NCBI RefSeq assembly: GCF_034555375.1
Contig: NZ_CP140706.1
Coordinates: 5,075,001-5,139,000 of the forward strand
Direction of reading: 5' to 3'
DNA length: 64,000 bases
Source of the DNA: Pseudomonas sp. B33.4
Lineage (GTDB): Bacteria > Pseudomonadota > Gammaproteobacteria > Pseudomonadales > Pseudomonadaceae
Shown: positions 1 to 11,851 of the stretch, piece after piece
How positions within the stretch are numbered: the first letter of the stretch is position 1
Layout: each line of letters begins with the position of its first letter
The notes under the pieces: model-generated
The model's input: the letters and a program-made list of their open reading frames with translations, nothing else
Databases searched by the model: none
Told to the model about the DNA's origin: nothing
Program-made: the position numbers and the translations under genes

Positions 1-267
1 ATTCTGCAGTTCTTCAATAACGCCTTGCTGGCGCGAAATCTGATCCTGCATTTGTTGCAGTTGGTTGAACAGCATGCCTTGTGCCGAGGCAGGGGCCGAA
101 GCCGCTCCCCCGGCATAGGCGCCGTTCGTACCGTAACCTGCAGGCGGATAACTGCTCCCGCTATTGTTATAACCGGAGTTGTCATCGACCACAGGAACCG
201 CAGCCCACGCCGCAAGCGGCGCGAGGCTGAGAGCCAGAACAGTTACAGCACGACGGCACGTTCGCAT
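1..267 (-). CDS. cpoB: CpoB (YbgF), cell division coordinator, N-terminal part only
   Basis: The reading frame starts with ATG at 267 and runs off the left edge, giving 89 residues. It begins with a Sec signal peptide (Arg-rich start, hydrophobic core near residues 8-20, Ala-rich cleavage region ending AWA). A Gly/Ser/Tyr/Asn-rich linker follows, then a Gln-rich stretch (residues about 66-89) that starts the trimerising coiled coil of this family. CpoB is periplasmic and coordinates peptidoglycan synthesis with Tol-driven outer-membrane constriction; its C-terminal TPR domain would lie outside the window. It sits 6 bases after pal, the usual last position of the tol-pal operon. The identity rests on position plus the N-terminal pattern. 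Confidence 0.9.
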   Translation of the reverse strand, partial: MRTCRRAVTVLALSLAPLAAWAAVPVVDDNSGYNNSGSSYPPAGYGTNGAYAGGAASAPASAQGMLFNQLQQMQDQISRQQGVIEELQN

Positions 268-273
268 ATCGAA

Positions 274-771
274 TTACTTACGCAGTTCGACGCGACGGTT
301 TTGAGCCCAGGACTGCTCGTCGTTGCCGGTAGCAACTGGACGCTCTTCGCCGTAGGAAACCAGTTCCAGCTGAGCTGGGGAAACACCTTGCAGTACCAGG
401 TAGCGTTGAACGGCTTTCGCACGACGCTCGCCCAGTGCCATGTTGTACTCACGAGTACCACGTTCGTCGGTGTTGCCTTCCAGAACAACGCGAGCGCCGT
501 TTGCTTTCAGGTCTTTGGCGTGAACGTCCAGAGCGCGCATGGCTTCTGGCTTCAGGTCCGAGCTGTCGTATTCGAAGTAGAAGGTGGTGATTGCGCGCAG
601 AGCAGCTTCTTCGCTCAGGGAACCGTCAACGGCACCAGTGTTTGCGCCGTAACCAGCGTTTGGATCAACAGCGCCTTCACCGGCGTTGTCGCCGCCTTTG
701 GACGAGCAACCTACAGCTACAGCCATGGCCAGAGCCAGCGCAGCAAATTTACCAAACTTCAGCATTTCCAT
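274..771 (-). CDS. pal: Peptidoglycan-associated lipoprotein Pal (OprL)
   Basis: A 165-residue outer-membrane lipoprotein. The start MEMLKFGK leads a signal peptide ending in the lipobox AVGC, so Cys22 would be lipidated. A Gly/Asn-rich linker follows, then an OmpA-like peptidoglycan-binding domain from about residue 60 to the end, with the diagnostic TDERGT, EYN and LGERRA motifs. Pal ties the outer membrane to peptidoglycan and binds TolB. Length and sequence match what I recall of Pseudomonas OprL. It lies 52 bases after tolB on the same strand and 6 bases before cpoB, as expected for the tol-pal operon. Confidence 0.98.
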   Translation of the reverse strand: MEMLKFGKFAALALAMAVAVGCSSKGGDNAGEGAVDPNAGYGANTGAVDGSLSEEAALRAITTFYFEYDSSDLKPEAMRALDVHAKDLKANGARVVLEGNTDERGTREYNMALGERRAKAVQRYLVLQGVSPAQLELVSYGEERPVATGNDEQSWAQNRRVELRK

Positions 772-823
772 CGTGAAACTCCTAATGAACCCCAGTGTGT
801 TAAGTAAAACGTGTAGCGCCGCG

Positions 824-2125
824 TCAGTTCAGGTAAGGGGACCAGGACGGTTCTCTGACTTCGCCTTGAGCGGTAGGAAGCGGGAGCCTCACGCGTCCAT
901 TAATGGACACGAGCATCAAGACTCCCCGGCCCTGCTGGCGGGTGGCGTAGATTACCATGGTGCCGTTGGGCGCAACAGTAGGTGACTCGTCCAGAGTGCT
1001 ATCAGTGAGGATCTTTACACTACCTCGCTGCAAATCCTGGGCCGCCACCTTGAAATTGGTGAAGCCATCCTGACGATGGATCATCACCAGAGTCTTTTCA
1101 TCAGCCGACAGTTTCGGGTTGGCGTTGTAGTTGCCAATGAACGTCACACGCTCGGCACCACCGCCACTGGCGCTGGTTTTATAGATCTGTGGTTTGCCGC
1201 CACGGTCGGACGTGAAGTAGATGGTCGAACCATCCTTGCCCCAGTACGGTTCGGTGTTGATGCCAGGACCCGCAGTTACGCGAGTGATCTGACGCGAACC
1301 GAGGTTCATCACATAGATGTCCGGGTTACCGTCTTTCGACAGTACGAACGCCAGGCGATTGCCATCCGGCGACCAGGCTGGCGCGCCATTCAGGCCTTCG
1401 AAGTTGGTGATCTGCTCGCGGCGACCGGTGTCGATGTTCTGCATGAAGATCCGTGGACGCTTCTGCTCGAACGATACGTAAGCGATACGTTTGCCATCCG
1501 GAGCAAAACGCGGCGACAGAATTGGTTCGCGCGATTGCAGCAGAGTCACCGCGCGGGCACCGTCATAGTCCGAACGTTGCAGGGTGTAGCGCGTGTTCTT
1601 CTCGGAGAAGCGCTCGGCCGTCACGTACAGCAGACGGGTCGAAAACGCACCTTTGATACCGGTGAGTTTTTCGAACGACTGGTCAGAGATGTAGTGCGCC
1701 ATGTCGCGCAGTTGCTCGGTAGTACCGGAAACACTGCCGTCAGCCACTTTCTGTTCGGTGGCCACGTTGAACAATGCCCACTGCACCTGCAGACGACCGC
1801 CCGCTGGAACAATGCTGCCGACCATCATGTATTGAGCGCCCACCGCCTTCCAGTCACGGAAGATGATTTCGCTCGGCTGACTTGGCTGGCTGATCATGTT
1901 TTGCTTAGGGATCGGCGAGTAGTAACCCGAGTTGCGTAAATCGTTACCAATGATTTCAGCCATGTCGTCCGGCAGTACTGCACCGCCCTGGAAACCGAAC
2001 GGTACAACGGCGATCGGGGTAGCCCGATCGCTGCCGCTGGTAACCAGAATGTTCTTTTCATCCGCCATCGCGATCCCTGCCATGCAGCAGATCACGACCA
2101 GCATTCCTCGAAGAAGGTTTCTCAC
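824..2125 (-). CDS. tolB: Tol-Pal system protein TolB
   Basis: A 433-residue periplasmic protein with a cleavable signal peptide (residues 1-21, ending GIAMA). An N-terminal alpha/beta domain is followed by a six-bladed WD40-like beta-propeller whose blades are visible as repeats such as [29 protein letters not shown] and [19 protein letters not shown]. TolB shuttles between Pal and TolA during cell constriction. The start is GTG at 2125, overlapping the tolA stop by four bases (GTGA), which implies translational coupling. Confidence 0.97.
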   Translation of the reverse strand: MRNLLRGMLVVICCMAGIAMADEKNILVTSGSDRATPIAVVPFGFQGGAVLPDDMAEIIGNDLRNSGYYSPIPKQNMISQPSQPSEIIFRDWKAVGAQYMMVGSIVPAGGRLQVQWALFNVATEQKVADGSVSGTTEQLRDMAHYISDQSFEKLTGIKGAFSTRLLYVTAERFSEKNTRYTLQRSDYDGARAVTLLQSREPILSPRFAPDGKRIAYVSFEQKRPRIFMQNIDTGRREQITNFEGLNGAPAWSPDGNRLAFVLSKDGNPDIYVMNLGSRQITRVTAGPGINTEPYWGKDGSTIYFTSDRGGKPQIYKTSASGGGAERVTFIGNYNANPKLSADEKTLVMIHRQDGFTNFKVAAQDLQRGSVKILTDSTLDESPTVAPNGTMVIYATRQQGRGVLMLVSINGRVRLPLPTAQGEVREPSWSPYLN

Positions 2126-3204
2126 AAGGCTAGATCCTCAGGTGTGAATGTCATCTTGAATGAACGATACGGAGCGAAATCGCTCGGCTTCATTCCCTGC
2201 ATTTCTGTCAAACGTCCAATATTCTTCACTGCCGCGACTGCCGACGCATCGAACGGACCATCACCGCTGGACTTGGCCACGCTGACCGAAGTCACCGTAC
2301 CGTCCGGCAACATGCCGATTTGCAGCACGACCGTCATGCCTTTGCGTGCCGAAGGTGGACGAGCCCAACCCTCTGCTGCTCGCGCACGAATCAGGTCATC
2401 GAAACTGCCCGCGACTTCGTCACCCTGCTCATCGGCCAAGGCTTGCTGACGCTGAGGCGTATCGGAAAGCAGATCGGCCAAGGCCTGAGCCTTTTTGTCT
2501 TCGGTCGATTTACGTGCAGCATCCTGCGCTTTCTTCTTCGCAGCATCGGCAGCAGCTTTCTTCTTCGCTTCGTCGGCGATTTTCTTCTTCGCCTCTTCAG
2601 CTTCAGCTTTTTTCTTGGCGTCTTCGGCGGCTTTCTTCTTCGCGTCTTCGACGATCTTCTTCTTGGCTTCTTCAGCGGCGGCTTTCTTGGCCTCTTCTTC
2701 AGCAGCCTTTTTCGCTTCTTCTTCAGATTTCTTCTTGGCTATATCAGCCAATTGTTTCTCTTCGGCCTTCTTGGCTTCGGCGGTCTTCTTCGCTTCATCG
2801 GCTTTTTTGGCTTCATCAGCCTTTTTCGCCTCGTCCGCTTTTTTCGACTCGTCGGCCTTCTTGGCTTCCTCGGCTTTTTGAGCCGCTTCTTCTTTCTTTT
2901 GTTCCGCAGCGGCCTTGATCTCTTCCTGCTCGACCTTCTTCTGTTCCATCTGCTCGACTTCGGTCTGGCGCGCGGCGGATTTCTTCGCCTCACCCGCAAT
3001 CTTCTGATTGGTCTGGGTGGTTGCCTGACTTTTCGATTTCAGCTGGTACAGGGTCGCCTGGACGATCGGTTTGGCCGGCGGCAGCTCTGGTGTAAAGGCA
3101 AAACTGACGAACAGCATGCCGAACACCAGCACGTGCAGGACAATTGCCAGAACACTAGGCCAGAAGTAGCTTTCCGAGGCGGACGGCTCTCGCTGTTGCT
3201 GCAT
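2122..3204 (-). CDS. tolA: Tol-Pal energy-transducing protein TolA
   Basis: A 360-residue inner-membrane protein. One transmembrane helix (residues about 17-37) anchors it. A long Lys/Ala/Glu-rich helical domain (about 60-235) with many [15 protein letters not shown] repeats spans the periplasm. A C-terminal globular domain (about 250-360) contains the TonB-like pattern ending in a beta strand (FKMTF). TolA transmits proton-motive force from TolQ-TolR to TolB-Pal. Its ATG overlaps the tolR stop (ATGA) and its stop overlaps the tolB GTG start, so tolR-tolA-tolB are translationally coupled. Confidence 0.97.
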   Translation of the reverse strand: MQQQREPSASESYFWPSVLAIVLHVLVFGMLFVSFAFTPELPPAKPIVQATLYQLKSKSQATTQTNQKIAGEAKKSAARQTEVEQMEQKKVEQEEIKAAAEQKKEEAAQKAEEAKKADESKKADEAKKADEAKKADEAKKTAEAKKAEEKQLADIAKKKSEEEAKKAAEEEAKKAAAEEAKKKIVEDAKKKAAEDAKKKAEAEEAKKKIADEAKKKAAADAAKKKAQDAARKSTEDKKAQALADLLSDTPQRQQALADEQGDEVAGSFDDLIRARAAEGWARPPSARKGMTVVLQIGMLPDGTVTSVSVAKSSGDGPFDASAVAAVKNIGRLTEMQGMKPSDFAPYRSFKMTFTPEDLAL

Positions 3205-3665
3205 CAGGGGGCCTCGGTAATCAAACCAACATTACCGACCCCGGCTTTCTGCAACCCGCCCATGGCGCCCATGACGGAACCATAGTCGACGGTCTTGTCA
3301 CCGCGGATAAAGACCTGAGTACGCTTGCCGCCTTCAGTGCCGGCACGAATGATCTTGGTCACCGCGTCGGTCATTTGCGGCAGGGTCATGGCCCTGTCCT
3401 GTTGCTTCTCTGTATCGACTTCGCTGCCAAGGTTCCAGTAGTAGGTCTTGTCAGCCTTGATCGAAATGGTCAGGACCTGAGTGTTGTTGTCCTGCGGCAA
3501 GGCTTCGCTGGAAACCTTGGGCAGATCAACTTTCACGCCCTGATTGAGCATCGGCGCGGTCACCATGAAGATGACCAGCAGCACCAACATCACGTCGATG
3601 TAAGGCACCACGTTCATCTCGGCGACCGGCTTGCGCTTTTTGCGAGCTCGAGCGATTAAAGCCAT
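3204..3665 (-). CDS. tolR: Tol-Pal proton channel subunit TolR
   Basis: A 153-residue ExbD/TolR-family protein. It has a basic cytoplasmic N terminus (RARKKRKPVAEMNVVPYIDVMLVLLVIF) in which the Asp of YIDVMLVLL, in the single transmembrane helix, is the conserved proton-conducting residue. The periplasmic part is about residues 45-153. TolR forms the stator with TolQ. It follows tolQ by 14 bases and overlaps tolA by one base at the stop/start. Confidence 0.97.
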   Translation of the reverse strand: MALIARARKKRKPVAEMNVVPYIDVMLVLLVIFMVTAPMLNQGVKVDLPKVSSEALPQDNNTQVLTISIKADKTYYWNLGSEVDTEKQQDRAMTLPQMTDAVTKIIRAGTEGGKRTQVFIRGDKTVDYGSVMGAMGGLQKAGVGNVGLITEAP

Positions 3666-3679
3666 TGGAAATTACCTGC

Positions 3680-4375
3680 TTATTCTTCGCTGGTGTGCAC
3701 TTTGCGGTGCAGGATCGCCTGGAATTCATCGGCGAAGGTGTAGTAGCGGCCCAGCAAGGTTTCGCTGCGAGCGGCGAAACGGTTGTAAGCGATAACCGCA
3801 GGGATCGCGGCGAACAGACCGATCGCGGTGGCGATCAGGGCTTCGGCGATACCCGGGGCCACAGTGGCCAGGGTTGCTTGCTGGGCGCTGGCCAGACCGC
3901 GGAACGAGTTCATGATGCCCCACACGGTACCGAACAGACCGATGTACGGGCTGACCGAACCGACAGTGGCGAGAAACGGCAGGCTCTGCTCGAGCTTCTC
4001 TTCCTCGCGGGAGATGGCAACACGCATGGCACGGGCCACACCTTCCATCACCGCTTCAGGATCGACACCAGGCTGCTGACGCAGACGGGAGAACTCCTTG
4101 AAACCGGCACGGAAAATCTGCTCTACACCCGAATCCGGATCCGGGTTGCTGCCCGCCTGACGGTACAGCTTGGACAGATCGATACCCGACCAGAAGCGCT
4201 CTTCGAAGCTCTCCAGGGCGCGTCGACCGGCACGCAGCAGATTGCTGCGCTGAAAGATCATGATCCATGAGGTCACCGATGCGGCCACCAGGGTCAACAT
4301 TACCAACTGCACCACGATGCTGGCATTGCTGACCAGGCTCCACATGGAGGAATGGTCGACGACGTTAGCTTCCAC
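3680..4375 (-). CDS. tolQ: Tol-Pal proton channel subunit TolQ
   Basis: A 231-residue MotA/TolQ/ExbB-family protein with three transmembrane regions (about residues 18-40, 135-157 and 170-195). The family signatures [22 protein letters not shown] and [29 protein letters not shown] are clear. With TolR it forms the proton-driven motor. The chosen start is GTG at 4375 ([10 protein letters not shown]), which matches the Pseudomonas form I recall and overlaps the end of ybgC by 11 bases. Confidence 0.97.
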   Translation of the reverse strand: MEANVVDHSSMWSLVSNASIVVQLVMLTLVAASVTSWIMIFQRSNLLRAGRRALESFEERFWSGIDLSKLYRQAGSNPDPDSGVEQIFRAGFKEFSRLRQQPGVDPEAVMEGVARAMRVAISREEEKLEQSLPFLATVGSVSPYIGLFGTVWGIMNSFRGLASAQQATLATVAPGIAEALIATAIGLFAAIPAVIAYNRFAARSETLLGRYYTFADEFQAILHRKVHTSEE

Positions 4376-4832
4376 GCTTTATCTCCTGCTTTGAGTGTGT
4401 ACCCGGGCCGACCGCGTCGGCGAAGGCCGCACGCAAGTCTTCGGGAAGGGCCCGGGGTTTCAAACTGTTAGTGCGCACACAGGCCACCAAAAACTGCCCT
4501 TCGCAGAGCAGCACATTATCCGTTGCCCGCCTGACCTGCTGTTTAAAGCGCAGGCTGGCACGGTTCAATTCGATTACTTCAGCGCTTACCAGCAGTTCGT
4601 CGTCCAGTCGCGCCGGCGCGTGGTAACGCGCTTCGCTGGAGTGCACGACAAACAACAGATCCTCCCCTGCCAGCTGCGATTGGGCAAAGCCCAGCTCGCG
4701 AAGCCGCTCGGTTCGAGCCCGTTCCATAAACTTGAGGTAATTAACGTAATACACGATGCCGCCCGCATCGGTGTCCTCGTAATAAACGCGACAACGATGT
4801 GCGAACGGCTCAAGCCCGTTTTGCGCGCGCAT
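4365..4832 (-). CDS. ybgC: Tol-Pal-associated acyl-CoA thioesterase YbgC
   Basis: A 155-residue hotdog-fold thioesterase. The family motif [19 protein letters not shown] (residues about 17-35) includes the catalytic Asp, and [12 protein letters not shown] follows. It hydrolyses acyl-CoA thioesters and is thought to act in phospholipid metabolism at the inner membrane. It is the first gene of the tol-pal operon, as in most gammaproteobacteria, and overlaps tolQ. The promoter for the operon probably lies in the 127 bases between this gene and ruvB. Confidence 0.95.
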   Translation of the reverse strand: MRAQNGLEPFAHRCRVYYEDTDAGGIVYYVNYLKFMERARTERLRELGFAQSQLAGEDLLFVVHSSEARYHAPARLDDELLVSAEVIELNRASLRFKQQVRRATDNVLLCEGQFLVACVRTNSLKPRALPEDLRAAFADAVGPGTHSKQEIKRGS

Positions 4833-4959
4833 ACTCTAGTGCTTACTCCTCAGGTTGCCAATCCGGCCAGGCAACTGTTTTTCATGGTTTCAGAGCTTTA
4901 CCGTAAAAGTACCGTCCTCTGACAGTACAAACCCTGAATAAATCGACAACAAATGTGTA

Positions 4960-6021
4960 TTAGTCGTCCACGGCATCGAGAAACTCGTCTGCCACGGGCA
5001 TTTCACCCATTCGTGACGGAATGTTTAAACCGAAATGCAGATACGCATGCCGCGTCACCACCCTGCCCCGTGGCGTGCGCATGATGTAACCCTGCTGAAT
5101 CAGATACGGTTCCAGCACATCCTCAATGGTGTGACGTTCTTCACTGATCGCAGCGGCGAGGCTGTCGATACCGACCGGGCCGCCATCGAACTTCTCGATC
5201 ATGGTCAGCAGCAGACGCCGGTCCTGATGATCGAAACCGTGTTCGTCGACATCCAGCAGGTTCAGCGCCAGATCCGCCACCGCTTTGGTGATGTGGCCCT
5301 TGGCGCGCACTTCGGCGAAGTCACGCACTCGGCGCAGCAAACGGTTGGCGATTCGCGGCGTGCCCCGGGCGCGACGGGCGATCTCGAACGAACCTTCCGG
5401 ATCCAGCGGCAGACCGAGAATAGCCGCCGAACGACTGACAATCGTCGCCAGATCGGCCGTGCTGTAGAACTCCAGACGCTGGACAATACCGAAGCGGTCA
5501 CGCAACGGATTGGTCAGCATACCGGCGCGAGTCGTTGCGCCCACCAAGGTGAATGGCGGCAGATCGAGTTTGATCGAACGCGCTGCCGGCCCTTCGCCAA
5601 TCATGATGTCGAGCTGGAAATCTTCCATCGCCGGGTACAGCACTTCTTCAACGATCGGCGACAGGCGATGGATTTCGTCGATAAACAGTACGTCGTGCGG
5701 CTCAAGATTGGTCAGCAATGCGGCCAGATCACCCGGACGCTCAAGTACCGGGCCGGACGTGCTCTTGATCGACACGCCCATTTCCTGGGCAATGATGTTG
5801 GCCAGCGTGGTCTTGCCCAGACCCGGCGGGCCGAAGATCAGCGTGTGGTCGAGGGATTCGCTACGGCCACGGGCAGCCTGGATGAACAGCTCCATCTGCT
5901 CGCGCACGGTCGGCTGGCCAATATAGTCGGCCAGACTGACCGGACGAATCGCGCGGTCCTGGACTTCTTCGCGCTCGCGCGGACTGTGCGCGGCGGCGAT
6001 CAGACGATCAGCTTCAATCAC
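4960..6021 (-). CDS. ruvB: Holliday junction branch-migration helicase RuvB
   Basis: A 353-residue AAA+ ATPase. Walker A GPPGLGKT is at about residues 64-71 and Walker B with DEIH at about 115-118. The sensor region GATTRAG and a C-terminal winged-helix domain ([17 protein letters not shown]) are present. RuvB hexamers drive branch migration with RuvA. The start is GTG at 6021, immediately after the ruvA stop (TAA directly followed by GTG), so ruvA and ruvB are co-translated. Length is standard. Confidence 0.98.
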   Translation of the reverse strand: MIEADRLIAAAHSPREREEVQDRAIRPVSLADYIGQPTVREQMELFIQAARGRSESLDHTLIFGPPGLGKTTLANIIAQEMGVSIKSTSGPVLERPGDLAALLTNLEPHDVLFIDEIHRLSPIVEEVLYPAMEDFQLDIMIGEGPAARSIKLDLPPFTLVGATTRAGMLTNPLRDRFGIVQRLEFYSTADLATIVSRSAAILGLPLDPEGSFEIARRARGTPRIANRLLRRVRDFAEVRAKGHITKAVADLALNLLDVDEHGFDHQDRRLLLTMIEKFDGGPVGIDSLAAAISEERHTIEDVLEPYLIQQGYIMRTPRGRVVTRHAYLHFGLNIPSRMGEMPVADEFLDAVDD

Positions 6022-6630
6022 TTAAATCATTCCCTTCAGGGCGCGGCGGATCAGGTCTTCACTGCTCAAATTCTTGTCCTTGATGGCGGTAATTGCCTTG
6101 CTCGCTTCCTGCGGTTTGTAGCCCAGGGAAATCAGCGCGCTGACCGCATCGTTTTCGGCGGTATTGACCGGCGCCGGCCCGTCCGGCTGATTCGGGACGA
6201 GCGCGAACATGGCCGGCGTCGTTTCCCAGGCCTTGAAGCGGTCTTTCAGCTCGACCAGCAGACGCTCAGCGGTTTTCTTGCCGACACCCGGCACCTTGGT
6301 CAGCGCCGAGGTGTCCTGAGACTGCACGCAGCGGATCAGTTCGTCGACTTCCAGGCTCGACATCAAGGCCAGGGCCAGTTTCGGCCCGACACCATTGAGA
6401 CGGATCAACTCGCGAAAAAAGTCTCGCTCACGCTTGCCGGCAAAACCGTAGAGTAATTGCGCGTCTTCGCGTACGACCAAATGGGTGTGCAGGGTCAGCG
6501 GTTCACCGACCGACGGCAGGCGATAAAGGGTGGTCATGGGCACTTCCAGCTCATACCCGAGGCCGTTTACATCCAGAATCAGGTGCGGCGGCTGTTTCTC
6601 AGCCAGGGTGCCGCGCAAGCGTCCAATCAC
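6022..6630 (-). CDS. ruvA: Holliday junction-binding protein RuvA
   Basis: A 202-residue protein starting with GTG (MIGRLRGTL). Domain I is an OB fold, and domain II has two helix-hairpin-helix motifs ([15 protein letters not shown] and [16 protein letters not shown]). A flexible linker (about residues 140-155) leads to domain III, which binds RuvB. RuvA tetramers hold the four-way junction. It precedes ruvB and follows ruvC in the transcription order, the classic ruvCAB arrangement. Confidence 0.98.
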   Translation of the reverse strand: MIGRLRGTLAEKQPPHLILDVNGLGYELEVPMTTLYRLPSVGEPLTLHTHLVVREDAQLLYGFAGKRERDFFRELIRLNGVGPKLALALMSSLEVDELIRCVQSQDTSALTKVPGVGKKTAERLLVELKDRFKAWETTPAMFALVPNQPDGPAPVNTAENDAVSALISLGYKPQEASKAITAIKDKNLSSEDLIRRALKGMI

Positions 6631-6745
6631 GTTTCAGATCCTTGAGCGTTGGCCAGCCGTGGGCTGGCGACTGTCGAAAGGCGGATTCCGGGCCGACGAC
6701 CCAGGCGCAGGAAATCCGCTTTCAGGAAAATTGATGCTGATGCTA

Positions 6746-7273
6746 TCAGAGACGCAGGCGCCCGCCACGACTGCGTGCCGTTCCCAAGCCGTGCGGCAGC
6801 AGGCTGGAACGGGTGTGCGCATGGCAAATGGCAATAGCCAGGGCGTCCGAGGCATCGATTTGCGGTTTGCTGGTCAGCTTGAGCATGTGCATGACCATCA
6901 TCTGCACTTGTTCTTTATTGGCGGCGCCTGTGCCCACAACCGCCTGTTTAACCTGAGTGGCCGTGTACTCGGCAATCTCCAGGCTCTCTTCAGCGCCAGC
7001 CACGATTGCAGCGCCGCGAGCCTGACCGAGTTTCAGCGCCGAATCGGCGTTTTTCGCCATGAAAACTTTTTCGATGCCCATAGTCACCGGGCCGTACGTC
7101 TGGATGATTTCGCGCACGCCGCGATAGACGATTTGCAAACGCTCATGCAATTCGCCCGCGCCGGTACGAATGCAGCCCGAAGCCACATAAATACAGCCGC
7201 CACGCCCGGTATCGCGAACAATCCCGTAACCGGTGATACGCGAACCGGGGTCGATACCAAGAATTAAAGTCAT
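6746..7273 (-). CDS. ruvC: Holliday junction resolvase RuvC
   Basis: A 175-residue RNase-H-fold endonuclease. The first catalytic Asp lies in LGIDPGSR (Asp8), a catalytic Glu in [10 protein letters not shown] (about residue 69), and the last acidic pair in [15 protein letters not shown] near the C terminus. It cleaves junctions held by RuvAB. It is upstream of ruvA with a 115-base gap, and its promoter region holds a REP-doublet. Confidence 0.97.
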   Translation of the reverse strand: MTLILGIDPGSRITGYGIVRDTGRGGCIYVASGCIRTGAGELHERLQIVYRGVREIIQTYGPVTMGIEKVFMAKNADSALKLGQARGAAIVAGAEESLEIAEYTATQVKQAVVGTGAANKEQVQMMVMHMLKLTSKPQIDASDALAIAICHAHTRSSLLPHGLGTARSRGGRLRL

Positions 7274-7322
7274 AACGCCTGCAGATTCGGTAGAAGCACG
7301 ATTTTGAAATCAACCCATAACA

Positions 7323-7416
7323 AATGTGGGAGCGAGCCTGCTCGCGAAAGCGGTTTCATCATCAGCAACGATGTTGCCTGAAAATCCGCCTTCGCGAGCA
7401 GGCTCGCTCCCACATT
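7323..7416. repeat. REP doublet (REPIN), ruvC-yebC intergenic
   Basis: Two 26-base arms that are exact reverse complements (7323-7348 and 7391-7416, core GGGAGCGAGCCTGCTCGCGAA) flank a 42-base loop. Each arm contains its own smaller palindrome around CGAGCCTGCTCG. This is the normal structure of a Pseudomonas REPIN, a non-autonomous repeat mobilised by REP-associated tyrosine transposases (RAYTs). Confidence 0.85.
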
Positions 7417-7431
7417 GAATCGTAGTCGCTC

Positions 7432-8178
7432 TTAACCGAGCTGAGCGGCCACGTCTTCCGGAATGTCCGCGTTGGAATAGACGTTCTGCACGTCATCCAG
7501 ATCCTCAAGCATGTCGATCAGCTTGAGCACTTTTTCCGCCCCTTCCAGATCCAGTTCGGCGCTGGTGGTCGGCTGCATGACGATTTCCGCGTCATCGCCC
7601 TTGAACCCAGCGGCTTCCAGCGCGTTACGCACGGCATAGAAACTGGTGAACGAGGTGAACACGTCGATCGAACCGTCTTCGTGGCTGACCACGTCATCGG
7701 CATCGGCTTCCAGCGCCGCTTCGGTCAGTGCGTCTTCATCAACGCCCGGCGCGAAGCTGATCTGGCCTTTGCGCTCGAACAGATAGGCGACCGAGCCGTC
7801 GGTACCGAGGTTGCCACCACATTTGCTGAACGCATGACGCACGGCTGCGGCGGTACGGTTGCGGTTGTCGGTCATGCACTCGACCATCACCGCTACGCCG
7901 CCCGGACCGTAACCTTCGTAAGTCAGCTCTTCAACGTTGTCCGCTTCGGTCGCACCGGCGCCGCGCGCGACAGCACGATCAATGATATCGCGGCTCATGT
8001 TCGCGCTCAGCGCCTTGTCCAAGGCCAGACGCAAACGCGGGTTGGAGCCCGGATCACCGCCGCCCTGACGGGCCGCAACGGTCAGTTCGCGGATCCACTT
8101 GGTGAAGATCTTGCCCCTTTTGGCATCCTGACGTTCTTTGCGGTGCTTGATGTTCGCCCACTTGGAATGACCAGCCAT
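7432..8178 (-). CDS. YebC/PmpR-family transcriptional regulator or translation factor
   Basis: A 248-residue member of the YebC/TACO1 family, recognised from the start [23 protein letters not shown] and the later [14 protein letters not shown] motif. Homologues include PmpR, reported as a repressor of quinolone-signal genes in P. aeruginosa; more recent work on the family points to a role in translating difficult peptide stretches at the ribosome. It lies between ruvC and aspS, the standard Pseudomonas position, 129 bases downstream of the aspS stop codon with a terminator hairpin between them. Confidence 0.95.
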   Translation of the reverse strand: MAGHSKWANIKHRKERQDAKRGKIFTKWIRELTVAARQGGGDPGSNPRLRLALDKALSANMSRDIIDRAVARGAGATEADNVEELTYEGYGPGGVAVMVECMTDNRNRTAAAVRHAFSKCGGNLGTDGSVAYLFERKGQISFAPGVDEDALTEAALEADADDVVSHEDGSIDVFTSFTSFYAVRNALEAAGFKGDDAEIVMQPTTSAELDLEGAEKVLKLIDMLEDLDDVQNVYSNADIPEDVAAQLG

Positions 8179-8273
8179 AACTCGCTCCGAATTCTCTTTG
8201 AAACGTTGCCCGCCCTGCTCATGCAGCGGCCAGCAAACAAAAAAATCTCGACCTGCTCTCTATAGATAGAAAA

Positions 8274-8297
8274 AAGGCGCATCCGAAGATGCGCCTT
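8274..8297 (-). terminator. Rho-independent terminator of aspS
   Basis: A 10-bp stem (AAGGCGCATC with GATGCGCCTT) and a CGAA/TTCG tetraloop sit ten bases after the aspS stop on the minus strand, followed by a T tract (the A run at 8271-8275). Confidence 0.85.
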
Positions 8298-8307
8298 CAG
8301 GCCCGTC

Positions 8308-10083
<1,776 letters not shown>

Positions 10084-10191
10084 GGTAGTGGTTCGCTTCT
10101 CGTAATTCGAAATTCGGTAGAGATCCCGTCGCACTCAAGCTGGGTGCGGCATCGGAAAACTCACGCGTGTCGTTCGACCTGGGCCTGAACC

Positions 10192-10413
10192 CTAGTCAGA
10201 TTTGTCGCCACCGGCCAGGTTCTTCTTGGCGCCGGTCTTGAAATCGGTTTCGTACCAGCCGCCGCCGCTGAGGCGAAAACCCGGCATGGACAGCTGTTTC
10301 TTGAGCTCTGGCGCCTGGCAGGCAGGGCAGTCGACCAGCGGTGCATCGCTGATCTTTTGAATGGCTTCCAACTGATGACCACAGGAAGCACATTGGTAAT
10401 CGTACATCGGCAT
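10192..10413 (-). CDS. FmdB-family zinc-ribbon protein
   Basis: A 73-residue protein that starts MPMYDYQC and has two CxxC pairs (Cys8/Cys11 and Cys29/Cys32), the pattern of the FmdB/CxxC_CXXC_SSSS regulatory-protein family. The tail is basic and Gly-rich and probably disordered. Its biochemical function is not established. It is immediately upstream of aspS on the same strand (108 bases), a conserved pairing in Pseudomonas. Confidence 0.9.
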   Translation of the reverse strand: MPMYDYQCASCGHQLEAIQKISDAPLVDCPACQAPELKKQLSMPGFRLSGGGWYETDFKTGAKKNLAGGDKSD

Positions 10414-10491
10414 GGGGGTGTCTCGGCGATCAGATTGCCACCGCGCGCAGGGCTTTGCGGCGAAAGAGCGGGATTATATCGATTAAATGCT

Positions 10492-10519
10492 GCCTGTGCA
10501 GCCGTAAGACTGCACAGGC
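10492..10519. terminator. Hairpin downstream of the RHH gene
   Basis: A perfect 10-bp stem (GCCTGTGCAG with CTGCACAGGC) and 8-base loop lie 25 bases after the stop of the ribbon-helix-helix gene. There is no strong T tract on the minus strand, so termination is only plausible. Confidence 0.45.
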
Positions 10520-10544
10520 CGCGACCTCGGTTGTAAACGCCGAT

Positions 10545-10883
10545 TCAGAGCGAATCGGTCGTTGCCGCTTCCTTGATGCCGTTCATGACGCACACCACCC
10601 GCACAAGCGCGCTGAAATTCTTCACCCCGCCATGCCGCAGATGCACTTCACGATCGACGTGGGACAACAGCGAACTGACCGAACAGCAATTTTGCGCGGC
10701 CATCGTGCCGAGGATGTTCCAGTAAACCTGCTCAAGCCGCAGGCAGGTTGCATAACCGTTCAGACGTACGGATCGCGACGATGGCTGAACCAGCGCCATG
10801 TCAAATTCGTCGACGAACGGATCGACTTTCAATTCGTGCGGCAAGCCGACAATCCTGTCGCCTCGCCTGTCTCCCTCTACCAT
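10545..10883 (-). CDS. Ribbon-helix-helix domain protein (RHH_4-like)
   Basis: A 112-residue protein. From about residue 37 it shows the RHH_4 pattern: RSVRLNGYATCLRLEQVYW, then AAQNCCSVSSLLSHVDRE and a closing helix KNFSALVRVVCV. Such proteins are small DNA-binding or regulatory proteins; the target is unknown. The start at 10883 was chosen because an AAGGAG ribosome site lies ten bases before it; an upstream in-frame ATG at 10943 has none. It is monocistronic by context, between the FmdB gene and the Dps gene. The residues RLNGYATCLRLE match the family well, but the DNA target cannot be read from this sequence. Confidence 0.75.
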   Translation of the reverse strand: MVEGDRRGDRIVGLPHELKVDPFVDEFDMALVQPSSRSVRLNGYATCLRLEQVYWNILGTMAAQNCCSVSSLLSHVDREVHLRHGGVKNFSALVRVVCVMNGIKEAATTDSL

Positions 10884-11028
10884 ATCGGTGACACTCCTTT
10901 GCCATCTCTGCTTGTTTGAAAAGTCACATCCTGTGGCTTTCATAAAAGCGCAGACACAAAGTTATATCCAGACGACTTATTGACCGTCACCGTAGGATAA
11001 GCCAACGACACAAGTAAGATTTCGGACA

Positions 11029-11060
11029 GCGCGCGAACTTCGACCGACTGGCTCGCGCGC
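11029..11060. terminator. GC-rich hairpin after the Dps-family gene
   Basis: An 8-bp stem (GCGCGCGA with TCGCGCGC) with a 16-base loop starts 9 bases after the dps stop. It lacks a T tract, so it may be a terminator or a 3'-end stabiliser. Confidence 0.35.
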
Positions 11061-11068
11061 CGGGACGA

Positions 11069-11539
11069 TTACGCTTCCAGCAACGCGCGCAGCATCCACG
11101 CGGTTTTCTCGTGAACCTGCATGCGTTGGGTCAGCAGGTCAGCGGTCGGTTCATCGCTGACCTTGTCGAGCAGTGGAAAAATGCCGCGCGCCGTGCGGGT
11201 CACGGCTTCCTGACCATCGACCAATTGCTTGATCATGTCTTCGGCACTTGGCACCCCGACCTCCTCCTTGATGGAAGAAAGGCGAGCGTACGTGGCATAG
11301 GCGCCCGGTGCCGGAAAGCCCAGTGCACGAATACGCTCGGCGATCGAGTCCACGGCCAGCGCCAGCTCGTTGTATTGTTCTTCGAACATCAAGTGCAGCG
11401 TGCGAAACATCGGGCCGGTGACGTTCCAGTGGAAGTTGTGGGTTTTCAGATACAGCACGTAGGTGTCCGACAACAGACGGGATAGTCCTTCGACGATGGA
11501 CTTGCGATCTTCTTCACTGATACCGATATCGATTGCCAT
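11069..11539 (-). CDS. dps: Dps-family ferritin-like protein
   Basis: A 156-residue ferritin-like protein. The N-terminal helix carries [12 protein letters not shown] (the ferroxidase His), and the second helix carries [19 protein letters not shown] with the acidic iron ligands shared across the dodecamer interface. Dps proteins oxidise and store iron and protect DNA during starvation or peroxide stress. The N terminus is short and not Lys-rich, so DNA binding is less certain than ferroxidase activity. It corresponds by position to the PA0962-type gene near aspS. Confidence 0.92.
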   Translation of the reverse strand: MAIDIGISEEDRKSIVEGLSRLLSDTYVLYLKTHNFHWNVTGPMFRTLHLMFEEQYNELALAVDSIAERIRALGFPAPGAYATYARLSSIKEEVGVPSAEDMIKQLVDGQEAVTRTARGIFPLLDKVSDEPTADLLTQRMQVHEKTAWMLRALLEA

Positions 11540-11851
11540 GTTTACCCCCTAACGGCGATTGAATTCATCCAACAGGTGCAGACCCACTCTAGCAAGGCAA
11601 CCGACACCCCGCAGCCCTGATTGGCTGCAAACGCTGCGACAAATCGACCGACGCCATGCCGCCGGCCGGGCTGATTTGAGTAGCCGCAGGCTTTGCTGTT
11701 AAATAGGCAGTGTGTCGCCATGCCCCATTTTTCGGGGCGTTGCGCATAGGCTGATGCCGTGAACGTGTCCACCGCCTCTTATTTTGTTCCGAAGCGAACC
11801 GTGCGCCTTCAGCTCTTCCTTGTGAGCCGTCATAAACGTGAGCCAATCAAA
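11540..11851. other. Divergent promoter region between dps and the cold-shock gene
   Basis: A 312-base gene-free gap between two divergently transcribed stress genes. Short frames here (for example 11589-11846 on the minus strand) have no family features. I see no clear operator. Confidence 0.5.

Noticed and set aside
2495..2881. Ser/Phe/Ala-repeat frame opposite tolA
   Set aside because: Antisense reading of the TolA Lys/Ala/Glu repeats.
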